Source: Chloroflexota bacterium
Lineage (GTDB): Bacteria; Chloroflexota; UBA11872
NCBI GenBank assembly: GCA_022826485.1
Contig: JAJDUU010000006.1
Location: 124,001-188,000 of the forward strand
Direction: 5' to 3'
Length of the DNA stretch: 64,000 nucleotides
Under the pieces are notes generated by a model that saw only the letters and a list, made by a program, of their open reading frames with translations, had not been told where the DNA came from and did not search any database. This document shows, in pieces, positions 29,860-39,712 of the stretch. Numbering within the stretch: the stretch's first letter is position 1; the number at the start of each line of letters is the position of its first letter. The position numbers were made by a program, and so were the translations under genes.

Positions 29860-32800
29860 ATGCACCTGCGACGAATCGAGCTGCAAGGCTTCAAGACGTT
29901 CTCGCGGCGCACCGTGGTCGAGCTGCCGCAGGGCGTCACCGCGGTGGTCGGCCCGAATGGATCCGGCAAGAGCAACCTGGCCGACGCCATTCGCTGGGCG
30001 CTCGGCGAGCAGACGCTGCGCACCCTTCGCGTCCGCCGGTCGGAGGAGATGATTTTCGGCGGCACCGCGTCGCGCCCGCGCACCGGTATGGCCGAGGTGC
30101 TGCTGGTCTTCGACAACGCCGACGCCTGGCTGCCCACGCCCTACGCGGAAGTCGTCGTCGGCCGCCGGCTGTTCCGCTCCGGTGACAGCGAATACACCCT
30201 CAACGGCGCGCGCGTGCGCCTGCGCGACATCGTCGACTTGATGAGCGCGGGCGGCCTTGGGGCCGGCGGGGCCTCCATCGTGAGCCAGGGTCACATCGAC
30301 GCGACGCTGCGGCAGCGCCCCGAGGAGCGTCGGAGCTTTCTCGAAGAGGTCGCCGGCATTGGGAGATTTCAAGCCCGGCGTGACCAGGCCGAGCGTCGGC
30401 TCACCGGCACGCGCCGCAACTTGGAGCGGCTGCGCGACCTCGTGGCGGAAATCGAGCCCGGACTCGAGACCCTCCGGCGACAGGCCGAGATCGCCGAGCA
30501 AGGCCGGGAGCTCGAGTCCGAGTTGCGCGCCGTCCGCGTGGCGCTGCTCCGTCACCGGCTGGATACGGTCAGCCGGCAAATCGACGAAGCCGAAGAGCGC
30601 GAGCAGGCCGTGGCCCGGCGCATGGCGGCTCTGACGGCGACTCCCGCGGCCGAGTTGCGACGCCAAGCGTCGGCGGCCGACCTCGACGCGCAGACCCACG
30701 ACGCGCTGTTGCGGCAGCGCCGCGAGGACGAAACCGCGGCCGTCGCCGCCCTCGGTGGGCTCGAGGCTCGCCAGCAGCAGCTGCGCGAGCGCCTGGTGCA
30801 TCTGGAGGCGCGCGCGGCCGACGCGCCCGAGCGTGCGCGCGCGCTCGATGCCCGCCAGGCCGCGCTAGAGGCCGAGGCCGCGCGGGAAGACCGCACGCGC
30901 GCTGAACTGGAACACCAGGCGAAACGTCGCGCCGAGCATCTGGCTCACCTGGCCGCGGTGTTGGCGGATGCGCGAGCCGCGGCAGACCTTCGCGACGCGC
31001 ACGCCGCCGCGTTGGCCGAGCTCAAGGCCCGGCGGGCGATGCTGCGCGAGCGCACCGATCAGCTGACAGGTGAACGATCTCGCCTCGCCGGCGAGCTGGA
31101 GCGCCTGGCCCACACCCACCAAGCGGCGGAGCAGGAGGCGGCGGCGAGCGCCCGGCGGCTGGCGGCCGCGCGGCACCGTGTTGAGCAAACCGCCGCCGAC
31201 CACGAGACGGCGGAGGCCGAAGCCGGCGCCGCGCACCGGGCGCAGCAGGCCCAGGCCGGCGATCTGGCGGCCGCGGAGCGTCTGCTGGCCGACGCTGCCA
31301 GCCGCCTGGAAACCCTCGAAGCCGAGCGCCGCGCCCTGCAGACGGCTCAGGCGTCGAATCGCGAAACCGGGCCATCCGACGCGGCGCTGCGCGAGCGAGT
31401 GCCCGGGGTGCTGGGCCGGCTGCGCGAGTTGCTGCCGGACGCAAGCACACGCCGCGAGCCGCTGCTGGACGCCGCGCTGGCCGATGCGCTCAACGACTGG
31501 ATGATTCGCGATCGCGCTGACCTATCGGACGCCGTCGCCGTGATTCGTGCGCTGGATCTCGCCCCGGCGCGATTGCGCCTCATCGAGGCCTCGGGAATGC
31601 CGGAAATTTCCGCTGACGTGCGGGCGGACGCCGACGTGCTCGGCAGCCTTGATGCCTACGTGAAGATGGACGACCCCCGGATCCGCCGCCTGCTGCGCCG
31701 GATCGCCGTGGTGGCCGATCTGGATGCGGCGCTGCGTGTGCGTGCGGCGCATGCCGACCACGGTCCGATGCCGATGATTGTGGCGCTGGCGGGCGCCGCC
31801 ATCGACGCGGACGGCTCGATTCGCGTTGGCGCCACGCAGGCCAAGGCCGATCCCGTCGCCGATCGTCTGGAGAGCATTGGCGAGGCCATCGCGCGCGCCA
31901 CGCGGGATCGCGACGACGCGGGGCGCAAGCTGGCCGCGGCAGCGGAATCCGCGCAGGCGGCCACGGCGCGCGCCGATGCCGCGCAGCGAACCCGGGCCGA
32001 GCGGACCGCCGCACACAGCGCGGCCCGCGAGGCGCTCACGGTGGCCGCGGTGGCGATGGAGCGAATCTCGGCCCGCGCCAGAACGTTGGCCGACCGGCGT
32101 TCCGAGGACGCGGCGCGTCTCGAAGCGCTGGTCGAAGCGCTGGACCGGCTCGCGAGCCAACGAACCGATGTCGAGCGCTCGCTGTCCCAGTTGCCGTTGG
32201 AGCCGAGCGCTGATTCCCGGGGACCCGGCGATCTCGCGGCATTGGAACGCGAGCACGCGGCCGCGGCGGCGGATCAGCGGGTCGATGCCGCGCGCGTTGC
32301 CGAGCTCCGCGCCCGGCACGTCGCCCGCGCCGCGCTCTTGCAAGACGTGGCCGCCGAGCGTGAGCAGGCGGCGGCGCTCGCCGACGAGATCGCGACCTCC
32401 CGCACGGCCGCCCAGGAGGAGTGCGACGCGATCAGCGCCGAGCGGGATGCAGCCTCGGCGGCGGCCGAGGCCGCCCGTGTGGCGGCGCGGGACGTGGAGC
32501 GTGAGCTGCTGGAGTTCCGCTTGCGGGCGCAGCGGCTGCACCTGGAGGCCGCCCAACGGGCGGAGGAAGAGCGGCGGACGGGCGACGACCTCACGGCGGC
32601 CCAACGGGAGACGGAGCGGCTGGCCGAGCGGCAGACCGAGTTGCGGCGCGCCGCGCGCGACGATCTGGGCCTGACCGACCTGAGGCCGGAGCGTCTCGAC
32701 GAGCCGCTCGGGCGCGTCGAGCGACGGGCGTCCGACCTGAGGCGGGACCTCGCGGAGCTCGGTCCGCTGAACCCGTTGGCGCCCGAGGCCTATCGTGAGC

Positions 32801-33447
32801 AGCAGGCGCGCGTCGACGATGCGCGATCGCAAATCGCCGATCTCGAGGGGGCGGAGGCGAACCTGCGAGCCCTCACCGCCCGCCTGCAGCGAGAGTTGCA
32901 CAGCCAGTTCGTCGCGACCTTCGATTCGATCAACACGCACTTCAGCCGCCTCTTCCGCGAGCTCTTCGGCGGCGGCTCGGCCTCGATGGTCCTCACGGCG
33001 CCCGACGACGTCGAGACCACCGGCGTCGAGTTCCAGGTCAAGCTCCCCGGCCGGCGGCGGCAGGAGCTGGCCGCCCTTTCCGGCGGCGAGCGCGCGCTGG
33101 TGTCGGCGGCGCTGATCATGGCCCTACTGCACGTGCGTGAGAGCCCGTTCTGCGTGCTCGACGAGGTCGACGCCGCGCTGGACGACGCCAACGTGGGGCG
33201 GTTCTGCCGGCAGCTCAACAAGCTCGCGGAACGCAGCCAGATCCTGGTGATCACGCACAACGCCATCACGGTCGAGTCCGCCGCGGCGATCTACGGTGTG
33301 ACCATGCATGAGGACGGCGTTTCAGACCTGCTCTCGCTGTCGCTGAACGGTGTGGCGGCAAACGGCGTGAACGGTCACCCGGCCACGAACGGTCACCATG
33401 CCGCCAACGGCCGGGCAGCTTCCGCGAAAGTGCCGTCCCTCACCTAG
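29860..33447 (+). CDS. smc: Chromosome segregation protein SMC
   Basis: A 1195-residue ATPase of the condensin core. Walker A GPNGSGKS (31-38) is at the N-terminus. Long coiled coils (about 165-500 and 660-1010) flank a hinge near 515-640. The C-terminal head holds LSGGERALVSAALIMALL at about 1072 and Walker B CVLDEVDAALDD. The last 30 residues are an Asn/Gly/Ala-rich tail not needed in the family. It follows rnc by 3 bp. The ScpA and ScpB partners are not in this window. Confidence 0.96.
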   Translation: MHLRRIELQGFKTFSRRTVVELPQGVTAVVGPNGSGKSNLADAIRWALGEQTLRTLRVRRSEEMIFGGTASRPRTGMAEVLLVFDNADAWLPTPYAEVVVGRRLFRSGDSEYTLNGARVRLRDIVDLMSAGGLGAGGASIVSQGHIDATLRQRPEERRSFLEEVAGIGRFQARRDQAERRLTGTRRNLERLRDLVAEIEPGLETLRRQAEIAEQGRELESELRAVRVALLRHRLDTVSRQIDEAEEREQAVARRMAALTATPAAELRRQASAADLDAQTHDALLRQRREDETAAVAALGGLEARQQQLRERLVHLEARAADAPERARALDARQAALEAEAAREDRTRAELEHQAKRRAEHLAHLAAVLADARAAADLRDAHAAALAELKARRAMLRERTDQLTGERSRLAGELERLAHTHQAAEQEAAASARRLAAARHRVEQTAADHETAEAEAGAAHRAQQAQAGDLAAAERLLADAASRLETLEAERRALQTAQASNRETGPSDAALRERVPGVLGRLRELLPDASTRREPLLDAALADALNDWMIRDRADLSDAVAVIRALDLAPARLRLIEASGMPEISADVRADADVLGSLDAYVKMDDPRIRRLLRRIAVVADLDAALRVRAAHADHGPMPMIVALAGAAIDADGSIRVGATQAKADPVADRLESIGEAIARATRDRDDAGRKLAAAAESAQAATARADAAQRTRAERTAAHSAAREALTVAAVAMERISARARTLADRRSEDAARLEALVEALDRLASQRTDVERSLSQLPLEPSADSRGPGDLAALEREHAAAAADQRVDAARVAELRARHVARAALLQDVAAEREQAAALADEIATSRTAAQEECDAISAERDAASAAAEAARVAARDVERELLEFRLRAQRLHLEAAQRAEEERRTGDDLTAAQRETERLAERQTELRRAARDDLGLTDLRPERLDEPLGRVERRASDLRRDLAELGPLNPLAPEAYREQQARVDDARSQIADLEGAEANLRALTARLQRELHSQFVATFDSINTHFSRLFRELFGGGSASMVLTAPDDVETTGVEFQVKLPGRRRQELAALSGGERALVSAALIMALLHVRESPFCVLDEVDAALDDANVGRFCRQLNKLAERSQILVITHNAITVESAAAIYGVTMHEDGVSDLLSLSLNGVAANGVNGHPATNGHHAANGRAASAKVPSLT

Positions 33448-33464
33448 CCGGCACGGGAACGGGC

Positions 33465-34619
33465 ATGACCGGACATCGCCGGAGACGCACATGGGCCGCG
33501 TTGCTGGCGCGGACGCCGCGCCGCCCCACCGGGCGGCGGCGCCGCGTGCCGGTCGTGCGGCGGCCGGCCCCCGAGAGCCGCACGGCGTCACCGCGCGCCT
33601 GGCTGCTGCTCAGCGTCACCGCCGCGGGAGCCGTGGCCTTTACCTTCATCTTGGCCGTCATTGGCAACCCCGTCGCAGGCGTCGACGACATTCTCGGCGA
33701 GGCGCAGTACCTCCTGGCCCCGGCGCCGGAGGCGGCGAACACCGGCGAGCTGCTCGTTCCCCGGGTTGAGGACAGCCGGGCGAGCAGCGCAACCGTTCCG
33801 GCGTTGACGGGATTGACGCGCGCCGCCGCCGAAGCCGCCGCAACCGACGCGGCTTTCCGCATCGTCTTCGATGAAGATTTCAGCGAAACCGTTGCCGAGG
33901 GCCTGGTGAGCCGGCAGACACCGGAGGTCGGCAGCCGTCAGGACACCAGCGAGCCGATCCGCGCCACGCTCAGCCTGGGACGGCCACAAGCCGCCGTTCC
34001 CAGCGTGGTGGGCCTCAGCGCGGCCGAGGCGCGGGCGCGGCTCGCGGCCGGCGGCTTCCAGGTGCTGGAGGTCGCGGCGTTCAGCCAGGACGTGCCGGCC
34101 GACCATGTGCTGCGGCAGGATCCGATCGCCGGCAGCGTCATCAATCGCCGCTCGGCGGTGGTGCTGCACCTGAGCCGCGGCGTCGAAACGGTAACCGTGC
34201 CGCCGCTGGCCGGCCGCTCCGAGGACGATGCGCGCCGCGCCGTCGAGCTCGCCGGCCTGGTGGTGGGCGAGGTCTCCTACAAGGAAACCGGCAGCGTGCC
34301 GAACGGGGTCGTCGAGTCACAGGACCCGGCGCCCGGTGCGTCCCTGGCGCGCGGCGGCGAGGTCGCGCTGACCGTCGTGCGGGTGGGCGAGATCGAGGTG
34401 CCCGAGCTGCGCGGACTGTCGACGGCGGCAGCCGAGCGCGAGCTCCTCGATCGGGGCCTATTCATCGGCGCGCTCACCCGTCTGCCGACGGCGGGCGTGG
34501 CCGACGAGCAGGTCATGGAGCAAGAGCCGGGCGCCGGCGCGCGCGTGCCGCGAGGATTCAGCGTCCGGCTCACGGTGGCGATTCCCGGCGCGGTGCAGGT
34601 GGAGCCACCGAGCGGCTAG
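33465..34619 (+). CDS. Membrane-anchored PASTA-domain protein without kinase domain
   Basis: A 384-residue protein with an Arg-rich cytoplasmic start (1-45), one membrane helix (about 46-66) and an extracellular part of four PASTA repeats (about 106-170, 172-238, 240-305, 308-375). The repeats show VPALTGLTRAAAEAAA, VPSVVGLSAAEARARLAAGG, VPPLAGRSEDDARRAV and VPELRGLSTAAAERELLDRG. PASTA domains usually bind peptidoglycan fragments in Ser/Thr kinases or PBPs, but no catalytic domain is attached. It is 17 bp after smc, suggesting expression with rnc and smc. A link to cell-wall sensing is inference. Confidence 0.85.
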   Translation: MTGHRRRRTWAALLARTPRRPTGRRRRVPVVRRPAPESRTASPRAWLLLSVTAAGAVAFTFILAVIGNPVAGVDDILGEAQYLLAPAPEAANTGELLVPRVEDSRASSATVPALTGLTRAAAEAAATDAAFRIVFDEDFSETVAEGLVSRQTPEVGSRQDTSEPIRATLSLGRPQAAVPSVVGLSAAEARARLAAGGFQVLEVAAFSQDVPADHVLRQDPIAGSVINRRSAVVLHLSRGVETVTVPPLAGRSEDDARRAVELAGLVVGEVSYKETGSVPNGVVESQDPAPGASLARGGEVALTVVRVGEIEVPELRGLSTAAAERELLDRGLFIGALTRLPTAGVADEQVMEQEPGAGARVPRGFSVRLTVAIPGAVQVEPPSG

Positions 34620-34632
34620 CCGGCGGTCGTGC

Positions 34633-35955
34633 TTACGGCAGCTTTGGGTCCGCGTCCGGAATGCGGTCGCCGCGGAGCACGTTTAGCGCCTCCTGCAACA
34701 TCTCGTCATCCTCACCGCCGTACGGCCCGTCCGTGGATTCGTGCGGCACGTCCGGCGTAAGCCCCGAGTCGTTGAGATTGACGTCGTTCGGCGTGATCCA
34801 AATGCCGCTGGTCACGCGCATGATGGACTCGTCGGACAGCTGATGCAGCTCCTGCATCGAGCCCTTCCCGAAGGTCTGCTCGCCCATCAACTGGGCCCGG
34901 CCGTGCGCCTGGAGCGCGCCCGCCACGATTTCGGAGGCGCTGGCCGATCCGCCGTTCACGAGCACCAGCATCGGCGTCGTGGTATCGCCCCCCTCATCCT
35001 GCACCCGCCAGCGCGTGCGGCCCTCATGGCGGTGTTCCTGGATCAGGATGGTCTGGCCCTGGGCCAAGAACTGGGCCGCCACCCGCACGCTGGCATTGAG
35101 CAGCCCGCCCGGATTGTTGCGCAGGTCGAGCACCAGGGCGGTGATGTCTTCGTCCGCCAGCTCGTCCAGGGCCTGCCGCAGTTCGCCGGACGTGCGGCTG
35201 CCGAAATTGGCCAGGCGCACGTAACCGATCTCGTTGAACCGGTCCTTCGTGACCGACGGCACGATCACTCGCGCCCGCTCGACGCTGACGTCGCGCGTGT
35301 CCTCGCTGCCTTCGGGCTGCATCGTGAGGACCACCGACGTCCCTTCCTCGCCGCGCACCCGCCGGCCGAATTCGTCCAGCGACATGCCGCGCGTGGACAC
35401 GCCGTCCACGGCGACGACGAACTCGTTGGCGCGAATTCCGGCACGCTCGGCCGGTGAATCGGGCAGCGGCGTCAGTACAAACGGCGTTTCGTCGCGCAGC
35501 TCGATGCGGATTCCGACGCCAACGAAGCTGCCGCGAATTCGCTCACGCGAGCGTTCGGCTTCCTCGGAGTTCTGATAGACCGTGTGTTGATCCTCGGTCG
35601 CCTCGGCCAGACCGCGAATCGCGCCCTCCCGCAGAACGTCCGGATCGAGCGGGCCGCCGTAGTAGTGGTCCTGAATGACGGCCCATGCCTCCCAGAACAG
35701 CGTGAAATCGATGTCCTCGAACTCGGCGGGCGTCTCGGGCTGAGCGCCGGCGGTTGGAAAGGCCAGCGGACGGGGTTCCTGATCAGCGTCGACGTCAGCG
35801 GGCAGTTCGGGGGGAACGGCGCCGGCGAACTGGGCCAGCGGCCGGGTGTCCTGGTCCCCGGCGATGATCCCGGTCACGAAGCCCGCGCCGAACACCGCGC
35901 ATACAGCAACGACGGCGGCCGCAATCAGCGTGGCCATCCGTCGGTTGCGATTCAT
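34633..35955 (-). CDS. ctp: Carboxy-terminal processing protease (S41 family, PDZ)
   Basis: A 440-residue exported serine protease. One N-terminal membrane helix (about 7-30) anchors it outside. A PDZ domain follows (GVGIRIELRDETPFVLTPLPDSPAERAGIRANEFVVAVDGVSTRG) and then the S41 core with LRNNPGGLLNASVRVAAQFL, catalytic Ser339 in GGSASASEI and Lys364 in FGKGSMQ, 25 residues apart as in the family. ATG 35955 has AAGG 9 bases upstream and is preferred to GTG/ATG codons at 35985. It is the last gene of the secA-prfB-ftsE-ftsX series. In many bacteria a Ctp protease works with FtsEX-linked murein hydrolases. Confidence 0.9.
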   Translation of the reverse strand: MNRNRRMATLIAAAVVAVCAVFGAGFVTGIIAGDQDTRPLAQFAGAVPPELPADVDADQEPRPLAFPTAGAQPETPAEFEDIDFTLFWEAWAVIQDHYYGGPLDPDVLREGAIRGLAEATEDQHTVYQNSEEAERSRERIRGSFVGVGIRIELRDETPFVLTPLPDSPAERAGIRANEFVVAVDGVSTRGMSLDEFGRRVRGEEGTSVVLTMQPEGSEDTRDVSVERARVIVPSVTKDRFNEIGYVRLANFGSRTSGELRQALDELADEDITALVLDLRNNPGGLLNASVRVAAQFLAQGQTILIQEHRHEGRTRWRVQDEGGDTTTPMLVLVNGGSASASEIVAGALQAHGRAQLMGEQTFGKGSMQELHQLSDESIMRVTSGIWITPNDVNLNDSGLTPDVPHESTDGPYGGEDDEMLQEALNVLRGDRIPDADPKLP

Positions 35956-36069
35956 GCGTGGAGCCCTTGGCAACGTCGCCCTCAAACCCTAGCGCAGCGC
36001 CACGCCGCGGTCGGTGGCGCAGCCCACGCTGGCGCTCCCGGAGGGGGAGCCCAGTATGCCAATGCGGGC

Positions 36070-36771
36070 CTAGCTCGGTCCGTTCGGGGGAGGCGGCGGT
36101 GCGGCCGACCCAACCAACGTGTCCGATTGGACGCAGCCGTTGTCCATGTGGATCACGCGCCGCCGCAGACGGTTCACCGTGCCCGTGTCGTGCGTGGCGA
36201 CGACGGTGGTCACGCCGTCGGCGTTGATATCCAGCAGCAGGTCCACGATCTCCGCCGCCCGCTCGGCGCTCAGGCTTTCCGTCGGCTCGTCGCAGAGCAA
36301 GATTTCAGGGTTGGCGATGACCGCCCGGGCAATGGCCACCTTGCGCTGCTCGCCACCCGAGAGCTCGCGCGGAAAGCGCGCCTGCTTGTCCGCCAACCCA
36401 ACCCGCTCGAGCACCGCCGTCACGCCCGACGCGACGGACGATCCCCCCATGCCCCGCACCCGCAGCGGCAGCGCCACGTTTTCGGCCACCGTGGCGTTCG
36501 GCATGAGGCGCGTGTCCTGGTACACCACGCCCATGCGTCGCCGGAGCCGTGTCAGGCCCGGCCCGGAGAGCTCGGCGGTATTGCCGCCTCCGACGAGGAC
36601 AACGCCGGTATCCGGCTGCTCCTCGCGGGAAATCAGGCGCAGCAGCGTGGTCTTGCCCGCCCCATTGGTACCCATGAGAAAGGTGAACTCGCCGCGCGAG
36701 ATCGCCAGCGTGACGCCGTTCACCGCCTGCACGTCGCCGTAGCTCTTGGTGACCGACTGCAGCACGATCAC
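36070..36771 (-). CDS. Second FtsE-like ABC ATPase (paralogue downstream of ftsX)
   Basis: A 233-residue ATPase of the FtsE/LolD class. Walker A is GTNGAGKT, the Q-loop VYQDTRLM, the signature LSGGEQRKVAIARA, Walker B ILLCDEPT and the switch His ATHDTG. The D-loop reads ESLSAE where the neighbour FtsE has GNLDQE, so the usual Asp is absent. The C-terminus ends in a proline run. Start GTG 36771 lies 10 bp after the ftsX stop. Its position between ftsX and the protease gene suggests it works with FtsX, perhaps as a heterodimer with FtsE. It could also be a separate regulator; no second permease is present. Confidence 0.87.
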   Translation of the reverse strand: MIVLQSVTKSYGDVQAVNGVTLAISRGEFTFLMGTNGAGKTTLLRLISREEQPDTGVVLVGGGNTAELSGPGLTRLRRRMGVVYQDTRLMPNATVAENVALPLRVRGMGGSSVASGVTAVLERVGLADKQARFPRELSGGEQRKVAIARAVIANPEILLCDEPTESLSAERAAEIVDLLLDINADGVTTVVATHDTGTVNRLRRRVIHMDNGCVQSDTLVGSAAPPPPPNGPS

Positions 36772-36781
36772 GCGGCGCGCC

Positions 36782-37681
36782 TCACACCGACAGGTAGCGG
36801 CGGACCGAGAAATAGCTCCCCAGGCTGCCGACGATCAGTCCCACCAGAAGCGTAAAGACCGCCAGGTTGCGCACGAACTCCGTGTCGGTCGACACCGGCA
36901 GGAAGGACACGATGCGCGTGACCACCGGCGCGGCTTGTGCGTAGAGCACCACCAGCGCGATGGCCGCGATGCCCGCCCCGATGCCGCCAATGATCGCGCC
37001 CTCCGCCACGAACGGACCGCGCACGAACCAGTCCGTGGCGCCCACCAGCTTCATGATTTCGATCTCCTGGCGCCGCGCGAACACGGCGATCCGGATCGTG
37101 TTGACGATCACGAACAGCGTGACGCCGGTGAGGGCGATGATGATGACCGAGCCGGCCACGCGGGCCAGGTTGGAGATTCCAATCACCTCTTCGACCACGT
37201 CCAGCGGCACCACCACGTCGTCGAAGACCGTGGTCATCCCTTGCAGCTCTTGCGCCAACTCGGGGACCACGGCGGGATTGTTCAGGCGCAGCTCCACGCT
37301 GGCCGGCAGCGGATTGCTCTGCAGCACGTCCAGGATGTCGCGCTGATCCACGAACCGCGACTCGAAGATCGCGAGCGCGTCCTCCTTGGACACGAACTGA
37401 ACTTCGCCGACGCCGGGCCGTGTCCGCAGATCGTCAATGATCGCCGTCACCTGGGTGGGGCGCGCCTCGTCGCGCACATAGGCGATCAGGTTGCTCTTGC
37501 GCCCCAGCGCCGTCACCATCTGGTTCAGGGTGTCGTTGATGGCCAGAAACCCGGCCAGCGTGATGAGCATGATGGCCGTGGTGACGATGGCGCCGCCCGT
37601 CATGGTGCGGTTGCGCCAGAGCCCCGTGAGCGCCGAGGCGAGCAGGTAGCGCGCGACGTGCAGCCTAGCCAAAGTAGCCAC
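36782..37681 (-). CDS. ftsX: Cell-division ABC permease FtsX
   Basis: A 299-residue permease with the FtsX layout: a first helix (TMTGGAIVTTAIMLITLAGFLAI), an external domain of about 120 residues (VSKEDALAIFESRF, PLPASVELRL) and three C-terminal helices, with MKLVGATDWFVRGPFVAEG between them. GTG 37681 was chosen; it overlaps the end of ftsE by 17 bp. TTG 37672 is an alternative with GAGGGTGG upstream. With FtsE it couples ATP use to control of peptidoglycan hydrolases at the division site. A second ATPase gene follows 10 bp later. Confidence 0.93.
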   Translation of the reverse strand: MATLARLHVARYLLASALTGLWRNRTMTGGAIVTTAIMLITLAGFLAINDTLNQMVTALGRKSNLIAYVRDEARPTQVTAIIDDLRTRPGVGEVQFVSKEDALAIFESRFVDQRDILDVLQSNPLPASVELRLNNPAVVPELAQELQGMTTVFDDVVVPLDVVEEVIGISNLARVAGSVIIIALTGVTLFVIVNTIRIAVFARRQEIEIMKLVGATDWFVRGPFVAEGAIIGGIGAGIAAIALVVLYAQAAPVVTRIVSFLPVSTDTEFVRNLAVFTLLVGLIVGSLGSYFSVRRYLSV

Positions 37682-38345
37682 CCTCGGGCTCGTCCCGGAC
37701 CACCCGCCCGCGCTCGATTTCAATCACCCGCCGCCGCATCGTGTCCACCAGCGTGCGGTTGTGAGTGGCGATGACCACCGTGGTGCCTCGCGCGTTGAGC
37801 TGGACGAGCAGCTGGATGGTCTCCCAGCCGGATTCCTGATCGAGGTTTCCCGTCGGCTCGTCGGCCACCAATATCGGGCACCGCCGCACCAGCGCGCGGG
37901 CGATGGCCGTGCGCTGCTGCTCGCCGCCCGACAGCTGGTGGGGGTAGTGGTTGGTCCGGTGGGTGAGCCCCACGGTCGCGAGCGTCTCCTCCACCAGGCC
38001 GTCGGACAGGTGATCGAACTCGTTGGTGGCCTTGAGCACGAACTCGACGTTTTGCCGCACCGACAGCGACGGCAACAGCTTGTAGTCCTGATAGATCACG
38101 CCCACGCGCCGGCGCAGGTGCGGCACGTCGCGGCGCCGCAACCGGGTCACGTCGGTGGCTTCCACGAACACGCTGCCGGTGGTCACGGTCTCGTCGCGGT
38201 TGATCAGCCGAATGATGGTCGTCTTGCCCGCGCCGCTGGGACCGACCAGGAAGGCGAATTCCCGCTCCGGGATCTCCAGGCTCACGCCGTTCAGCGCTTG
38301 CGTGCCGTTCGGGTAGACCTTGTGCACGTCCTCGAGAACGATCAT
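37665..38345 (-). CDS. ftsE: Cell-division ABC ATPase FtsE
   Basis: A 226-residue ATPase with all catalytic motifs intact: Walker [10 protein letters not shown]-loop [17 protein letters not shown], signature [14 protein letters not shown], Walker [13 protein letters not shown] and switch His in ATHNRTLV. FtsE-type features ([35 protein letters not shown]) are clear. It overlaps ftsX by 17 bp. It is preceded on the same strand, 66 bp away, by a metallopeptidase gene and then prfB and secA. Confidence 0.94.
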   Translation of the reverse strand: MIVLEDVHKVYPNGTQALNGVSLEIPEREFAFLVGPSGAGKTTIIRLINRDETVTTGSVFVEATDVTRLRRRDVPHLRRRVGVIYQDYKLLPSLSVRQNVEFVLKATNEFDHLSDGLVEETLATVGLTHRTNHYPHQLSGGEQQRTAIARALVRRCPILVADEPTGNLDQESGWETIQLLVQLNARGTTVVIATHNRTLVDTMRRRVIEIERGRVVRDEPEGGYFG

Positions 38346-38411
38346 GGCCGTCGCCCGCGCCGCAGGCGCGTCAGGTCCCGGAGGTGCTGGATCGTGGCGT
38401 CCCGGCTCACG

Positions 38412-39710
38412 TTAGTACCGAGCATATCCGCGCGCCAGGCGTCGTCGCCGAAGCTGCAGCATGGTCACGAAGGCTGCGACGACCGCCAGCGCGGCCGCCG
38501 CGGCGGCCACGGGGCCGGCGTCCGGCGTCGCGGGCGCCGTGCCATCGCTGTCGGGAGGAACAACCGCCGCGGCGACGTGGGGCTGCGTCAATGACGTGAA
38601 TGTCGGGCTCGCCACGCCGTAGGTTCCCAGCCACGCCCGATCGAGCTCGTCGAGTGAAACGCCCAACGCCTCCTGCACGGCCTCGTTGTCCGAAACGCCG
38701 CCCGCGTAAGCCTCCAGCAGTCGCGCCACGCCCTCCTCGCCCCAGGTCTCGATGATGTAGCCGACCAGCGAGTTGCTCTGCGCGTAGGCGTTCAAGGCTG
38801 CCTGGCTGGCGGCCGGGAAGCTGCCGGTGATTCCGCGCAGGGAAACGAATTCATCCTGCGCCACGATCCTGATCATGAGGTCGTCGTAGGGGAATCGCTC
38901 GGAAATTGTCGACTCCACCGTGGTGGCCAATCCCTCGTGGAGCCAGGCCGGCAAGCTCCCGAACGAGTTCTCCGTGCGATGTTCCAGGACGATGTGTGTG
39001 ATCTCGTGCGCAACGGTGGCCTGGAGGTCGAGCGGATCACGGCTTTCGGTCGGGGCGTACAGCACGGTCACGTTGAGTTCGGCGATGGCGGCGCCGCCGA
39101 CCCACGGGCTCGCGCCGCCCCCCAAGTCCTGGCGCATGCGCGCGATGTCGGCGTAGAGCATCAGCCGCGTCGGTCGCTCCAACTCGGCCCCGAAGCTGTG
39201 GCGCAGGATGTCGAGGGCCGCGCGAATGCCGGCCCTCGCGTCGGCTTCGATGGCCTCGCCGCCGGCGTGGTACCAGATTTCGACCAAGCCCTCGCTCGCG
39301 GTCGTCCAGGGCAACGAGGCGTCGATATAGCTGACCGACGCAGGAGCCGTTCGAGTCTCCGGCCCGTCGACTGGGCGAATCACGAACTGATATTCGATCT
39401 CCGTGCCGACGACCAGCGGGATTCGCGGTTCCCAGGCGTAGGTCGCGCGCAGGACGCCGTCCGTCAATTCAACCGCCGCCGGAGACCGGCGGACCACGAT
39501 CCCGTCCGGGAGCCCATAGCGCACTTCCACGCCGGCCGGCTCGGCCGCGGCGTGCGGCATTTCCAGGCCAAAAGTGATGCCGTCGCCAAAGTCCACGTCC
39601 GCCGTGAGCACCGCGGCGTCCACGTCCGCCGCCGCCGCCGTGACTCCCGCCCCGAGGATCGCCAGCGCCACCAGCAGGGCCGCCAGCGGGCCTCGGACGG
39701 CACGTCCCAT
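38412..39710 (-). CDS. Membrane-anchored zinc metallopeptidase, peptidase MA-like
   Basis: A 432-residue exported protein with a signal peptide (residues about 8-28) and a C-terminal membrane helix (about 395-418) followed by an Arg-rich cytoplasmic end. In between, residues 35-120 look like a beta-sandwich, and the metallopeptidase region has HEITH (about 236-240) in VAHEITHIVLEH and the downstream Glu in LPAWLHEGLATTVE, the gluzincin pattern. All expected zinc ligands are present. ATG 39710 is chosen; GTG 39713, sharing a base with the prfB stop, is possible. The position between prfB and ftsE hints at a role in the envelope. Confidence 0.83.
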   Translation of the reverse strand: MGRAVRGPLAALLVALAILGAGVTAAAADVDAAVLTADVDFGDGITFGLEMPHAAAEPAGVEVRYGLPDGIVVRRSPAAVELTDGVLRATYAWEPRIPLVVGTEIEYQFVIRPVDGPETRTAPASVSYIDASLPWTTASEGLVEIWYHAGGEAIEADARAGIRAALDILRHSFGAELERPTRLMLYADIARMRQDLGGGASPWVGGAAIAELNVTVLYAPTESRDPLDLQATVAHEITHIVLEHRTENSFGSLPAWLHEGLATTVESTISERFPYDDLMIRIVAQDEFVSLRGITGSFPAASQAALNAYAQSNSLVGYIIETWGEEGVARLLEAYAGGVSDNEAVQEALGVSLDELDRAWLGTYGVASPTFTSLTQPHVAAAVVPPDSDGTAPATPDAGPVAAAAAALAVVAAFVTMLQLRRRRLARGYARY

Positions 39711-39712
39711 CA

